Shown piece by piece: positions 44,885 to 54,703 of a stretch of 64,000 nt of DNA. This DNA comes from Pseudomonadota bacterium (lineage in GTDB: Bacteria; Pseudomonadota; Alphaproteobacteria; Sphingomonadales; Sphingomonadaceae), in the NCBI GenBank assembly GCA_021849075.1, contig JAJZTH010000001.1:1-64000 (forward strand), in the 5' to 3' direction. Each line of letters opens with the position of its first letter. Positions within the stretch are counted from its first letter, which is position 1. The position numbers were made by a program, and so were the translations under genes. The notes below the pieces were generated by a model. That model worked only from the letters and a program-made list of their open reading frames with translations. It was not told the origin of the DNA and ran no database searches.

Positions 44885-46361
44885 GACGAAGACCGTCCGC
44901 CTGCCAGTCGCGTACAATGCGCCCGCCCAATTGCCGTTCGACACTGAGCGTCATCAACCGGCTGCCAAATCCTTCCGCACCCGATGGCGCAACCGCAGGA
45001 CCGCCCGCTTCGCGCCAGTCGATCCGCACATCGTCCCCCTCGATCGCGACATGCAGGTGGACCCGGCCATCGGCCACCGACAAGGCGCCATATTTGGCGG
45101 CATTGGTCGCCAGTTCATGAAACAGCAGCGCCAGCGGCGTCGCAGAACGATCGTCAATGCGCGGATCATCGCCCGACAGCAGGATGCGTGAACCGGCGCT
45201 GGTGCGATAGGGGGCAAAAATCTGTTCCAGAATGCCCCAGAGATGCCCTTGCCCCTGCCCGACCTGTGGCGCCGATTCGGCGCTGTGCGGACGCACGAAA
45301 TCATGGGCGCGGCCCAGCGCGAGAATGCGGTCGCGCAAATCTTCCGCCACATCGCCAATTTCGGGGTGCTGCCGCGCCGACAGGCCGATGAGGCCCGCAA
45401 TGACGGAAAAGATATTCTTGATCCGGTGCGACAGTTCATGCGCGATCATCTCGCGCTCTTCCATCATCAGCCTTTGCTCATGAATGTCCGTGCAGGTGCC
45501 AATCCAGCGCACGATATGGCTAGCGGCATCCCTGATCGGCAGCGCGCGGCCCAGCGTCCAGCGATAGTCGCCGCTACGATGGCGCAGCCGATATTCGATC
45601 TCATAGGGATCGCCGGTCTTGAGGCTGTGGCGCCATTTTTCCCACGCGCGGGCCTGATCATCGGGGTGGAACATCCCGTTCCACGCCTCGCCATCGGTCG
45701 ATCCGGCCGGTACGCCGGTATATTCATACCAGCGGGCATTATAATAATCATGATAGCCGTCCGGCAGCGTCGACCAGACCATTTGCGGCATGGTGTCGGC
45801 CAGCGTGCGGAACATGCGATCGCTGTCGGCGACGGCGGCGGCATCCAGCCGTTGCTGAAGGATCGTATCGCGATCGCGCCGCCGCCCTTCCAGTTCCATC
45901 ATCACCTGTCGCGCCAACAGGGTCAGCCCCTGCCGCTGCAAGGGAGTGAGATCGTCGCGGGACTGCGTATCGATGACGCAGAGAGCGCCGAGCGGCTCGC
46001 CATCTGCGCCGGTCAACGGCGCGCCGGCATAGAAACGGATATACGGCGCACCGGTGACGAGCGCATTGTCGGCAAAACGGGGATCGCGCGTCGCATCAGG
46101 CACGACGAAAATCTCGTCGCCCAGCATGGCGAGGGCGCAGAAGGAGACGTCGCGTGGCGTTTCTTCCGCATCCAACCCGGTACGCGCCAGAAAGCGCTGG
46201 CGCACATCCTCCACGATGCTGACCAGCGCGATCGGCGCATCGCACAATTGCGCCGCAAAAGCGGTAATATCGTCAAGCGTGCGAAAGCCGCCAGTGTCGA
46301 GATCGTAGAGCGCCAGCAGCGCCGCCCGATCCGTGGCCAGCCCCCGCCCCTCAGCCATCAC
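44832..46361 (-). CDS. GAF-PAS sensor kinase, HisKA_2/HWE type
   Basis: 509 residues, no membrane helix. GAF domain about 25-165, PAS/PAC about 180-300 (WYEYTGVPAGS, YEIEYRLRHRSGDYRW), HisKA_2 box EREMIAHELSHRIKNIFSVIAGLI with His312 as phosphoacceptor, and an HATPase (FHELATNAAKYGALS; GFGSRLMTLSVERQLGG). The EFAARAKA-like H-R-I-K-N pattern is that of light/stress HWE kinases. GAF here lacks an obvious bilin Cys. Starts 5 nt after the murA stop, so partly cotranscribed with it; probable partner is the overlapping response regulator. Confidence 0.88.
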   Translation of the reverse strand: MMAEGRGLATDRAALLALYDLDTGGFRTLDDITAFAAQLCDAPIALVSIVEDVRQRFLARTGLDAEETPRDVSFCALAMLGDEIFVVPDATRDPRFADNALVTGAPYIRFYAGAPLTGADGEPLGALCVIDTQSRDDLTPLQRQGLTLLARQVMMELEGRRRDRDTILQQRLDAAAVADSDRMFRTLADTMPQMVWSTLPDGYHDYYNARWYEYTGVPAGSTDGEAWNGMFHPDDQARAWEKWRHSLKTGDPYEIEYRLRHRSGDYRWTLGRALPIRDAASHIVRWIGTCTDIHEQRLMMEEREMIAHELSHRIKNIFSVIAGLIGLSARQHPEIGDVAEDLRDRILALGRAHDFVRPHSAESAPQVGQGQGHLWGILEQIFAPYRTSAGSRILLSGDDPRIDDRSATPLALLFHELATNAAKYGALSVADGRVHLHVAIEGDDVRIDWREAGGPAVAPSGAEGFGSRLMTLSVERQLGGRIVRDWQADGLRLNLSIPSRSMSRAAGRA

Positions 46362-46366
46362 GCCGC

Positions 46367-47650
<1,284 letters not shown>

Positions 47651-47851
47651 TGGACAGCGTTCATAACGCCTCCCGCGCGCCGTGCAAGGCGGCTCGATGG
47701 CCATCTGGCATAGTTAACCGCGCCTGGCGCACGCCATGCAACATATTTGCAAAGCGGCGGCATCCCTTGATCGAGTTTAGTGCAGATTCTGAAAATGCAG
47801 CCAAAAGGCAGGTCAGGCGTTTTGCCATCGTAACGACAATTTTGGAAAAAG

Positions 47852-48592
47852 GTGTTTTTGGTGGCAACAAGCTGTTTCGCGGCAAGGCTGGCCAAGCAAG
47901 TGCCGCTGTCGGAAGCGGAAAAGGAAGCGCTGGCCCGACTGGAAGAAAATCCCCGCAAGGTGAAGCGCGGCGCCATGATCCAGCGCGTCAACGAGACCGT
48001 GACGGAGTTGTTCGTGCTGCGCGAAGGCCGGGTGATGAGCTTTGTCATCCTGCCCGACGGCAGTCGACAGATATTGCGCGTCTACTTCCCCGGCGATTTC
48101 ATCGGATCGGCCAGCACCATCTATAGCAAGGCGCCGGAATCGCTGGTCGCCCTGTCGGATGCGATCATCTGTCCGTTCGACAAACATGCGCTACGCCGGC
48201 TGCTGGATGAATATCCGCGCGTCGCCGCCTTGCTGTTCCTGCTGTCCAATGCGGAGCGCGTGTCAATGACCGATCGGCTCGCGGCGCTGGGCCGCACCTC
48301 TGCCAAGGCGCGGGTCGCCTCCTTCCTGCTCGACATGTTCGACCGGCTGCGCGTCACCGACGATAGCATAACGGACAGTTTCGACCTGAAGCTGACGCAG
48401 GAGGAAATCGGCGATTCGATCGGCCTGACATCCGTCCATGTGAACCGCATGATCCGGCAGATGGAGCAGGAGGGGCTGATCAGCCGCTCCAACGGTCGCA
48501 TCACCCTGCTGGAAATGGCGCGGCTGGAGGAAATCGGCCATTACACCAACCGGCATAAGGACATGGATCTGGACTGGCTGCCGGTCGGCTGA
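47852..48592 (+). CDS. Crp/Fnr-family transcription regulator
   Basis: 246 residues from GTG 47852 (a GTG at 47861 is equally possible). cNMP-binding beta-roll with GSRQILRVYFPGDFIGS and a C-terminal winged helix (LTQEEIGDSIGLTSVHVNRMIRQMEQEGLI). The N-terminus lacks the Cys cluster of Fnr, so it is not an Fe-S oxygen sensor. Effector and targets unknown. Preceded by 201 bp; ends 2 nt from the convergent cytochrome. Confidence 0.88.
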   Translation: MFLVATSCFAARLAKQVPLSEAEKEALARLEENPRKVKRGAMIQRVNETVTELFVLREGRVMSFVILPDGSRQILRVYFPGDFIGSASTIYSKAPESLVALSDAIICPFDKHALRRLLDEYPRVAALLFLLSNAERVSMTDRLAALGRTSAKARVASFLLDMFDRLRVTDDSITDSFDLKLTQEEIGDSIGLTSVHVNRMIRQMEQEGLISRSNGRITLLEMARLEEIGHYTNRHKDMDLDWLPVG

Positions 48593-48594
48593 TT

Positions 48595-48858
48595 CTACTT
48601 CCCCGGCTTGCGATCGGGTGGGAAGCAGGTGGCGCAGCGCCGCCAACAGCTGACGCCCGGCATGGCCAGCGCCGGGGTCAGCCCGCGTTCGGGATACAGG
48701 CCCGTCAATATGGCCGGCGACACGCCTTCGGGCGCGGCGCGATTGTGGCACATCAGGCAGTTGCGCACATATTTGGCGCGGGTCAGGCCGCTATGATCCT
48801 CCTGCCCCCATACGCCGCTGGGCGCCAGCAGCAACAGGAGCGCGAGGGCGCGCCTCAC
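48595..48858 (-). CDS. Mini c-type cytochrome-like protein
   Basis: 87 residues from GTG 48858, which overlaps the HNH gene stop as GTGA. Signal peptide ends GVWGQ. One heme-attachment motif CLMCH (34-38) and a later Cys group SCWRRCATC (71, 75, 78) lacking a His. Too short for a standard class I cytochrome c; no clear Met ligand context except LAMPG (64-68). Probably periplasmic. Function unknown. Confidence 0.72.
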   Translation of the reverse strand: MRRALALLLLLAPSGVWGQEDHSGLTRAKYVRNCLMCHNRAAPEGVSPAILTGLYPERGLTPALAMPGVSCWRRCATCFPPDRKPGK

Positions 48859-49421
48859 GCCAGCAGCTCGACATCCCAATAGAGCCAGTCGTGCCAGCTT
48901 TCATGCAGATAGCCTGGCGGGAAGGCGCGGCCATGTTCCTGCAATTGCCAGCTGGTCGGCCGGATCGGCTGGACATAGAGCTGCATGCCCGCCTCGCGCG
49001 GCGTCCGCCCGCCCTTGCGCAGATTGCACGGCGAACAGGCGGTCGCGACATTTTCCCATGTCGTCCGCCCGCCAGCCCGACGCGGCACGACATGGTCGAA
49101 CGTCAGGTCATGGGGCGAACCGCAATATTGGCAAGCGAACTTGTCGCGCAGGAACAGGTTGAAGCGCGTGAAGGCGGGATGTTCGGACGGCTTCACATAT
49201 TGTTTCAGCGCGATCACCGAGGGGATTTTCATCTCCAGGCTGGGGCTGTGTACATGTCGTTCATAGCTGGAGACGATGTCCACCCGATCCAAAAAAACCG
49301 CCTTGATGGCGGTTTGCCAGGGCCAGAGGCTCAGGGGATAATAGCTTAGCGGCGTATAGTCGGCGTTCAACACCAGCGCCGGACAATTTTCCGGGTGTCG
49401 TATGAGGTCGGGATGGTACAT
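48855..49421 (-). CDS. HNH endonuclease family protein
   Basis: 188 residues. Treble-clef HNH domain: CQYCG (Cys97, Cys100), LTFDHVVPRRAGG (Asp109-His110) and ACSPCNLRKGG (Cys129, Cys132, Asn133). N-terminal ALVLNADYTPLSYYPL is the usual lead of this widespread alphaproteobacterial family. Not linked to a methylase or mobile element; a chromosomal housekeeping or repair nuclease is more likely than a restriction enzyme. AAGG precedes the ATG. Confidence 0.9.
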   Translation of the reverse strand: MYHPDLIRHPENCPALVLNADYTPLSYYPLSLWPWQTAIKAVFLDRVDIVSSYERHVHSPSLEMKIPSVIALKQYVKPSEHPAFTRFNLFLRDKFACQYCGSPHDLTFDHVVPRRAGGRTTWENVATACSPCNLRKGGRTPREAGMQLYVQPIRPTSWQLQEHGRAFPPGYLHESWHDWLYWDVELLA

Positions 49422-49515
49422 AAAAACCTTCTTCCCCCTGGTCGACGCTGCTGATCCACCAACAACGTGACATCCGCATGACAGCATTAACGAATATCAT
49501 CCGTCAAGAGCCTGT

Positions 49516-50415
49516 ATGACTCCGCCTGCCGCACCACTGCATATGGTGACACGTTTCGCCCCCAGCCCCACCGGAAGGCTGCATGTCGGCCATGGCTGGT
49601 CGGCGTTGCTGGCGATGGACATGGCGCGCGCCGCCGGTGGCGCGTTCCGGCTGCGAATCGAGGATATAGACGGCACGCGCAGCCGGCCCAAGCATGTGAC
49701 CGGGATTATCGAGGATCTGCGCTGGCTGGGCATGGAGTGGGATGGCGAGATCATCTTCCAGTCGCAACGGCTGGATCGTTATGACGCGGCGCTGGAACAG
49801 CTGCGGTCCCAGGGGCTGCTCTATCCCTGTTTCTGCACGCGCGCCGATATTCAGGCGAGCCTGTCCGCGCCCCATGGTCCCGAAGGGCCGGTCTATCCGG
49901 GCACCTGTCGCACGCTGCCCCCGGCGGAAAGCGCGGGGCGAATCGCGGCCGGAGCGGCGCATGCTTGGCGTATCGACATGGGCAAGGCGGCGGCGCGGGC
50001 AGGTCCGCTGTACTGGAGCGCCCTGCCCTTTCCCGTCCGGGATATCCAGACACAGGTCATCGCCCACCCTCTCCTTCATGGCGACGTCGTGCTGGCGCGC
50101 AAGGATGCGCCGGCCAGCTATCATCTGTCCTGCACGTTGGACGATGCCGCGATGGGCGTGACCCATGTGCTGCGCGGCGATGACCTGCGCGGCGCAACCG
50201 ACATTCATCGGCTGTTGCAGGCGCTGCTCGACCTTCCCTCGCCCGCCTATATCCATCATCCACTGCTGGTCGGGCCGGATGGCAAACGCCTCGCCAAGCG
50301 GGACGGGTCGATCGCCCTGGCCGATCTGCGCGCGCAGGGGATGGACCCGGCGCTACTGGCGGCCGACCTGCGCGCCGGGCGCTTTCCCATTGGCATCGCG
50401 CCCGCAAGGGCCTAG
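49516..50415 (+). CDS. gluQ: Glutamyl-Q tRNA(Asp) synthetase
   Basis: 299 residues. Catalytic core of GluRS without an anticodon-binding domain. HIGH motif variant RFAPSPTGRLHVGHGW (13-28), zinc-binding CFC ... YPGTC, and KMSKS-like KRLAKRDGS. Attaches Glu to queuosine in tRNA-Asp. ATG 49516 or 49543 both fit. Followed by HIG1 and adenosyltransferase genes at 9- and 18-nt spacings. Confidence 0.93.
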   Translation: MTPPAAPLHMVTRFAPSPTGRLHVGHGWSALLAMDMARAAGGAFRLRIEDIDGTRSRPKHVTGIIEDLRWLGMEWDGEIIFQSQRLDRYDAALEQLRSQGLLYPCFCTRADIQASLSAPHGPEGPVYPGTCRTLPPAESAGRIAAGAAHAWRIDMGKAAARAGPLYWSALPFPVRDIQTQVIAHPLLHGDVVLARKDAPASYHLSCTLDDAAMGVTHVLRGDDLRGATDIHRLLQALLDLPSPAYIHHPLLVGPDGKRLAKRDGSIALADLRAQGMDPALLAADLRAGRFPIGIAPARA

Positions 50416-50424
50416 CATCGCCCC

Positions 50425-50661
50425 ATGAAAACCTTCCTGGTCATCCTGCTGATCCTTGCCATGATCGCTACGCTGGTGGCGCTGATCCGTGGCATCATCG
50501 CCTTCCTCCAGACGACCAAGGAGGATTTGAATGCCCCCGAAGGCAGCGGCCCCAGCCCCGCGCGCCTCAAGCAGAACAAGATGATGATGAACCGCATCCT
50601 GTTTCAGGCGGCGGCGATCATCATCGTCGCCATATTGCTGATGGCCAAGGGGCACGGCTGA
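50425..50661 (+). CDS. HIG1-domain twin-transmembrane protein
   Basis: 78 residues with two helices: FLVILLILAMIATLVALIRG and ILFQAAAIIIVAILLM, joined by KEDLNAPEGSGPSPARLKQNKMMMNR. The pattern matches bacterial HIG_1_N proteins, some of which act as cytochrome oxidase assembly factors; role here not established. Confidence 0.82.
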   Translation: MKTFLVILLILAMIATLVALIRGIIAFLQTTKEDLNAPEGSGPSPARLKQNKMMMNRILFQAAAIIIVAILLMAKGHG

Positions 50662-50679
50662 ACGCAGGAATCCGACCCC

Positions 50680-51249
50680 ATGGTCAAGCTGAACAAAATC
50701 TACACCCGCACCGGCGACTCCGGCACGACGGGATTGGTCGATGGATCGCGCCTGCCCAAACACGCGCCGCGCATGCAGGCGGTGGGCGATGTGGACGAGG
50801 CGAACAGCGCCATCGGTCTGGCCATCATCGCCATGGGCGCACGGCCCGAAACGCGCTGGCTCACCACCATCCAGAATGATCTGTTCGATCTGGGCGCCGA
50901 TCTTGCCACGCCGATCCCGGACGGCGCGGACGAACCATGGGCGCTGCGCATCGTCGCCAAACAGGTGGAGCGGCTGGAGGGCGAGATCGACCTGATGAAT
51001 GCGGACCTCGCCCCGCTGGACAGCTTCATCCTGCCCGGCGGATCGGCCGCCGCCGCCGCCGTCCATCTGGCCCGCGCCATCACCCGCCGCGCAGAACGCA
51101 GCGCCACGGCGGCAGCGATTGAGGTCGCGCTCAACCCGCAGGCACTCGCCTATCTCAATCGCCTGTCCGACCTGTTGTTCGTGCTGGCGCGGCGCGTGAA
51201 TGATAATGGTGCGGGCGACGTCAAATGGGTGCCGGGCGCTTCGCGTTGA
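50680..51249 (+). CDS. Cob(I)alamin adenosyltransferase, PduO type
   Basis: 189 residues. ATP-binding TRTGDSGTTGLVDGSR, GDVDEANSAIGLA, and FILPGGSAAAAAVHLARAITRRAER with RRxE-type signature. Converts cob(I)alamin to adenosylcobalamin. It uses corrinoid brought in by btuBCDF and also generates the riboswitch ligand, though MetH itself needs methylcobalamin. Third gene of gluQ-HIG1-this gene. Confidence 0.93.
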   Translation: MVKLNKIYTRTGDSGTTGLVDGSRLPKHAPRMQAVGDVDEANSAIGLAIIAMGARPETRWLTTIQNDLFDLGADLATPIPDGADEPWALRIVAKQVERLEGEIDLMNADLAPLDSFILPGGSAAAAAVHLARAITRRAERSATAAAIEVALNPQALAYLNRLSDLLFVLARRVNDNGAGDVKWVPGASR

Positions 51250-51395
51250 AAATCCGGCCACAATTGGGAAACACGGCTCGACTCTCCTGTAGCACGGTCT
51301 ATCCGCCACCGCAGGATTAACCCTGTTTCTTCATGCTGCGTTTAGGCGCGCGCCCGGAAATGCGGTTCGCAGTCGCATCATAACGGGGGAAGGCC

Positions 51396-52238
51396 GTGCA
51401 ATTCTATCTCGCCACATCCTTTATCTTTCCGCGCTCGTTGCGCTTACGCCTTTTCACCCTCTGTTTCGTCGCCACCCATTTGCCGCTGCTGGGCTATCTG
51501 GTCTGGGGCCTTGCCACCGGGCGCATCGCCCTGGCCGAATTCGTGCTGCTGACGCTGGCCACCATTATCGGCACTGGCATCGCCCTGTTCGGCATCGGCG
51601 CGCTGCTCAACCCGATCCATGCGCTGGCGGAGGCGCTGCATGAAGGGAAGGATGACGCCCCGGTTCTGCCTGTCGTGGGCGACGTTATCCAGACGCTCTA
51701 TGCTGGCGTCCAACGCGCGCGCGATCGTATCGACGACCTGCATCAGGCCGCGCATGAAGATCCATTGACCGGCATCGCCAACCGGCGCGGCTTTCTGGCG
51801 GAACTGGACGCCCTGCCGGCCGATCGCCGCAGGGGCTGCGTCGCCATCATCGACATCGACTATTTCAAGCGGGTCAATGATCTGATGGGACATGAGGAGG
51901 GCGACCGCGTGCTGGCCGCCTTCGCCACCCGCCTGTCCGCATTGGTGCGCCGCGTCGATCTGGTCGCGCGCTGGGGCGGCGAGGAATTCGCCATCTTCTT
52001 CCAGGATTGCATCGAGGATGAGGCAAGCTGGTCGCTGGCGCGCATCGCCAGCCGGATGCGCACCCACCCGATCGGCGATATTCATGGCCGGCCGATCAGT
52101 TTTTCCGCCGGCATCTGTCGCTGGAACGGCGGCGAACTGGAAGACGCCCTCGCCCGTGCGGACGAGGCGCTCTACGACGCCAAGCAATCGGGCCGCGACC
52201 GCATCGCCCGGGCGCCATCGCTGTTGCAGGAGGTTTGA
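51396..52238 (+). CDS. Membrane diguanylate cyclase (GGDEF)
   Basis: 280 residues from GTG 51396. Two membrane helices (about 18-40 and 45-70), a short linker, then GGDEF from about 118. Active-site GGEEF (194-198) is functional in type, and the RxxD inhibition site RRVD (185-188) is five residues before it, so product feedback is expected. IDIDYFKRVNDLMGHEEGD binds GTP. No EAL. A hairpin follows the stop. Confidence 0.92.
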   Translation: MQFYLATSFIFPRSLRLRLFTLCFVATHLPLLGYLVWGLATGRIALAEFVLLTLATIIGTGIALFGIGALLNPIHALAEALHEGKDDAPVLPVVGDVIQTLYAGVQRARDRIDDLHQAAHEDPLTGIANRRGFLAELDALPADRRRGCVAIIDIDYFKRVNDLMGHEEGDRVLAAFATRLSALVRRVDLVARWGGEEFAIFFQDCIEDEASWSLARIASRMRTHPIGDIHGRPISFSAGICRWNGGELEDALARADEALYDAKQSGRDRIARAPSLLQEV

Positions 52239-52242
52239 GAAT

Positions 52243-52280
52243 ATGTCTGGAAATAGGTGCAGACGCCTGTTTCCAGACAT
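52243..52280. terminator. Strong hairpin after the GGDEF gene
   Basis: ATGTCTGGAAATAGG (52243-52257) pairs with CCTGTTTCCAGACAT (52266-52280), one T-G pair. 4 nt past the stop codon. No T tract follows, so termination may need Rho or the hairpin may serve another use. Confidence 0.6.
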
Positions 52281-52368
52281 CCCCGAACCGACAGACTGAC
52301 CGGAACTCCATGCGCTTTCATGCGCTTGTCCCAGAGAGAACGGCGCAACCGTATCGGAAAGGGCAGGC

Positions 52369-53637
52369 ATGGCCAGAAGCTGGATGGACGCCCGGCAGGA
52401 TGATCTGGAAGAGCGCTTCCGCGCGGTCCGGGCGCTGAGCGAAGCGCTGGCGGCGCCCCTGTCCGACGCGGACGCCACGGTCCAGTCCATGCCAGACGCC
52501 TCCCCCGCCAAATGGCATCTGGCGCATAGCAGCTGGTTTTTCGAAACATTCGTCCTGCGCGATCATGTGCCGGGATATCGGCCGTTCGATCCGCGCTACG
52601 CCTATCTGTTCAACAGCTATTATGAGGCGGAGGGCGCACGCCATGCCCGGCCCTTGCGCGGCATGCTCACCCGGCCGACGCTGGCCGATGTGCGCGCCTA
52701 TCGCGGCCATGTCGACACGGCGCTGATCGATGCGCTGGGCATGCTGCCGCAGGCCGGCCGGGCGCTGGTGACGCTGGGGCTGCACCATGAACAGCAGCAT
52801 CAGGAATTGCTGCTGACCGATTTGCTCCATCTTTTTTCGCTCAACCCGCTGGAACCCGCGCTGTTCAACGCGCCCAGCGCCGCGCCGGTCGACCTGCCCG
52901 GCCCCCTCCATTGGATCGAAGGGCGCGAGGGACTGGTCGAAATTGGCGAGGATGGCCGCACCGGCTTCGCCTTCGATTGCGAAGGGCCACGGCATAAGGC
53001 TGTCCTGCGCCCGCACGCGCTGGCGCACAGACCCATAACCAATGGCGAATGGATCGCCTTCATCGAAGATGGCGGCTATCGCCATGCGGCACATTGGTTG
53101 TCGGACGGCTGGACCTGGGTGCAGGCCCAGGGGATCGAAGCGCCACTCTATTGGAAGCAGGGCGAACAGGGCTGGACCCGTTTCGGGCTGGACAGCCGCC
53201 AACCGCTCAATCCCGCCGCGCCCGTTACCCATATCAGCCTGTTCGAAGCGGACGCCTATGCCAGCTGGGCGGGCGCACGGTTGCCGACCGAGGCTGAATG
53301 GGAAAGCACGGCCCAGAATATCGCGTCGATCAGTGGCAACCAGTTGGATGGCCCCGCCTGCCCTCGCCCGGTCCCGGCAACGGATGGCGCCACCCTGACG
53401 CAAATGTTCGGCGACGTATGGGAATGGACTGGCAGCGCCTATCGCCCGCACCCCGGCTTCCATGCGGCGGCGGGCGCGGTCGGCGAATATAATGGCAAGT
53501 TCATGTCCGGCCAGTTCGTGTTGAAAGGCGGCAGCTGCGCCACGCCGCGCGGCCATGTGCGGGCGAGCTATCGCAATTTCTTCTACCCCCATCAACGCTG
53601 GCAGTTCACGGGGCTGCGGCTGGCCAAGGATCTGTGA
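52369..53637 (+). CDS. egtB: Ergothioneine sulfoxide synthase
   Basis: 422 residues. DinB-like N-terminal domain with iron ligands in WHLAHSSWFFE and LHHEQQHQELLLTD (His53, His140, His144 likely), and a C-terminal formylglycine-generating-enzyme-like domain (RLPTEAEWE, GDVWEWTGS, VLKGGSCATPRGHVRASYRNFF). Joins trimethylhistidine with a thiol using O2. 4 nt before egtD. Confidence 0.94.
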   Translation: MARSWMDARQDDLEERFRAVRALSEALAAPLSDADATVQSMPDASPAKWHLAHSSWFFETFVLRDHVPGYRPFDPRYAYLFNSYYEAEGARHARPLRGMLTRPTLADVRAYRGHVDTALIDALGMLPQAGRALVTLGLHHEQQHQELLLTDLLHLFSLNPLEPALFNAPSAAPVDLPGPLHWIEGREGLVEIGEDGRTGFAFDCEGPRHKAVLRPHALAHRPITNGEWIAFIEDGGYRHAAHWLSDGWTWVQAQGIEAPLYWKQGEQGWTRFGLDSRQPLNPAAPVTHISLFEADAYASWAGARLPTEAEWESTAQNIASISGNQLDGPACPRPVPATDGATLTQMFGDVWEWTGSAYRPHPGFHAAAGAVGEYNGKFMSGQFVLKGGSCATPRGHVRASYRNFFYPHQRWQFTGLRLAKDL

Positions 53638-53641
53638 CATC

Positions 53642-54610
53642 ATGCTGCTGACTGACGAAGCGCCCGCCGCCCGGCGCGCGATCGATCCCGCATTTCGCCG
53701 CGACATCATCGACGGCTTGTCGCGCAGCCCGAAAGCCACCCCGCCGATCTGGTTTTACGACCGGCGCGGGTCGGAATTGTTCGAACAGATTACCGACCTG
53801 CCCGAATATTACCCCACCCGTACCGAAACCGCGCTGCTGCAAGCCCATGGACAGGATTTCGCCAAGGCGGTCGGCGAAGGGCGCGCGGTAGTGGAGTTTG
53901 GCGCAGGCAGCGCCCGCAAGACGCCGCATCTTCTGCGCGCAATCCAGCCAGCGGCCTATGTGCCGATCGACATCAGCGGCGACTTTCTCCACGCCAGCAG
54001 CGCGCAACTGGCCAGGGTCTTCCCCGACCTGCCAGTGCTGCCGCTGGTCGGCGACTTTAACGGGCCATTGCACCTGCCGGCGGCGATCGACGGATTGCCA
54101 CGACTGGGCTTCTTCCCCGGTTCGACCATTGGCAATATGGAACCTGACGCCGCCGTCGATCTGTTGCGCGCCATGCGCCATTTGCTGGGCGACGCATCCA
54201 TGCTGCTGATCGGTATGGACCGGATCAAGGATCGGCAGAGGCTGGTCGCCGCCTATGACGACGATGCCGGCGTGACCGCCGCGTTCAACCTGAACCTGAT
54301 CGCGCGCATCAACCGCGAACTGGAAGGCGACCTGCCGATCGACGGCTTTGCCCATCGCGCCTTGTGGAACGACGACAAGGCGCGGATCGAAATGCATCTG
54401 GAGGCGGTGCGTCCGCTCCATTTTCATGTCGCGGGCCAGTGCTTCCGCATGGCGGCCGGCGAAACGATCCATACCGAGAGCAGCCATAAATATGGCGCGC
54501 GGGACGAACGGCTGTTGCTGCGCGCCGGCGGATGGGAGCCTGTGCGCGGATGGACCGACCCGGATGGGCTGTTCGCGCTGGTGCTGGCGAAAGCGGGTAG
54601 AGCATTCTGA
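53642..54610 (+). CDS. egtD: L-histidine N-alpha-methyltransferase
   Basis: 322 residues. Trimethylates histidine with SAM, first step of ergothioneine. Motifs: IWFYDRRGSELFEQITDLPEYYPTRTE, VEFGAGSARKTPHLLRA, FFPGSTIGN and the C-terminal ESSHKYGARDE. The last three codons and TGA (54601-54610) lie inside a repeated structured element, so the C-terminal end RAF may be element-derived. Confidence 0.95.
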   Translation: MLLTDEAPAARRAIDPAFRRDIIDGLSRSPKATPPIWFYDRRGSELFEQITDLPEYYPTRTETALLQAHGQDFAKAVGEGRAVVEFGAGSARKTPHLLRAIQPAAYVPIDISGDFLHASSAQLARVFPDLPVLPLVGDFNGPLHLPAAIDGLPRLGFFPGSTIGNMEPDAAVDLLRAMRHLLGDASMLLIGMDRIKDRQRLVAAYDDDAGVTAAFNLNLIARINRELEGDLPIDGFAHRALWNDDKARIEMHLEAVRPLHFHVAGQCFRMAAGETIHTESSHKYGARDERLLLRAGGWEPVRGWTDPDGLFALVLAKAGRAF

Positions 54611-54703
54611 AGTCGGCTGAAACAGCCGACGCCTCGCAGAATGCGGAAAACAAAAGAAAATTAGAATATTATCCGATTCAATCTAATCGGATAATATTCT
54701 AAT
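54598..54703 (-). repeat. Structured intergenic element, copy A
   Basis: Minus-strand order: long perfect AT-rich hairpin (19-bp arms 54703-54685 and 54678-54660, ATTAGAATATTATCCGATT), then TTTTCTTTTGTTTTCC, an outer stem GCATTCTG/CAGAATGC (54644-54637 and 54609-54602), inner hairpin GTCGGCTG/CAGCCGAC (54630-54612), and TGCTCTA. Same layout as 61173-61279. It contains the stop codons of egtD (plus) and the HAD gene (minus). Confidence 0.85.

Noticed and set aside
47770-47790. Fnr/Crp box upstream of the Crp/Fnr-family gene
   Set aside because: Only a TTGAT half-site is present; the second half does not match.
48855-49421. HNH protein as part of a restriction or CRISPR-type defence system
   Set aside because: No methyltransferase, specificity, Cas or toxin partner is adjacent; the family is a common chromosomal one.
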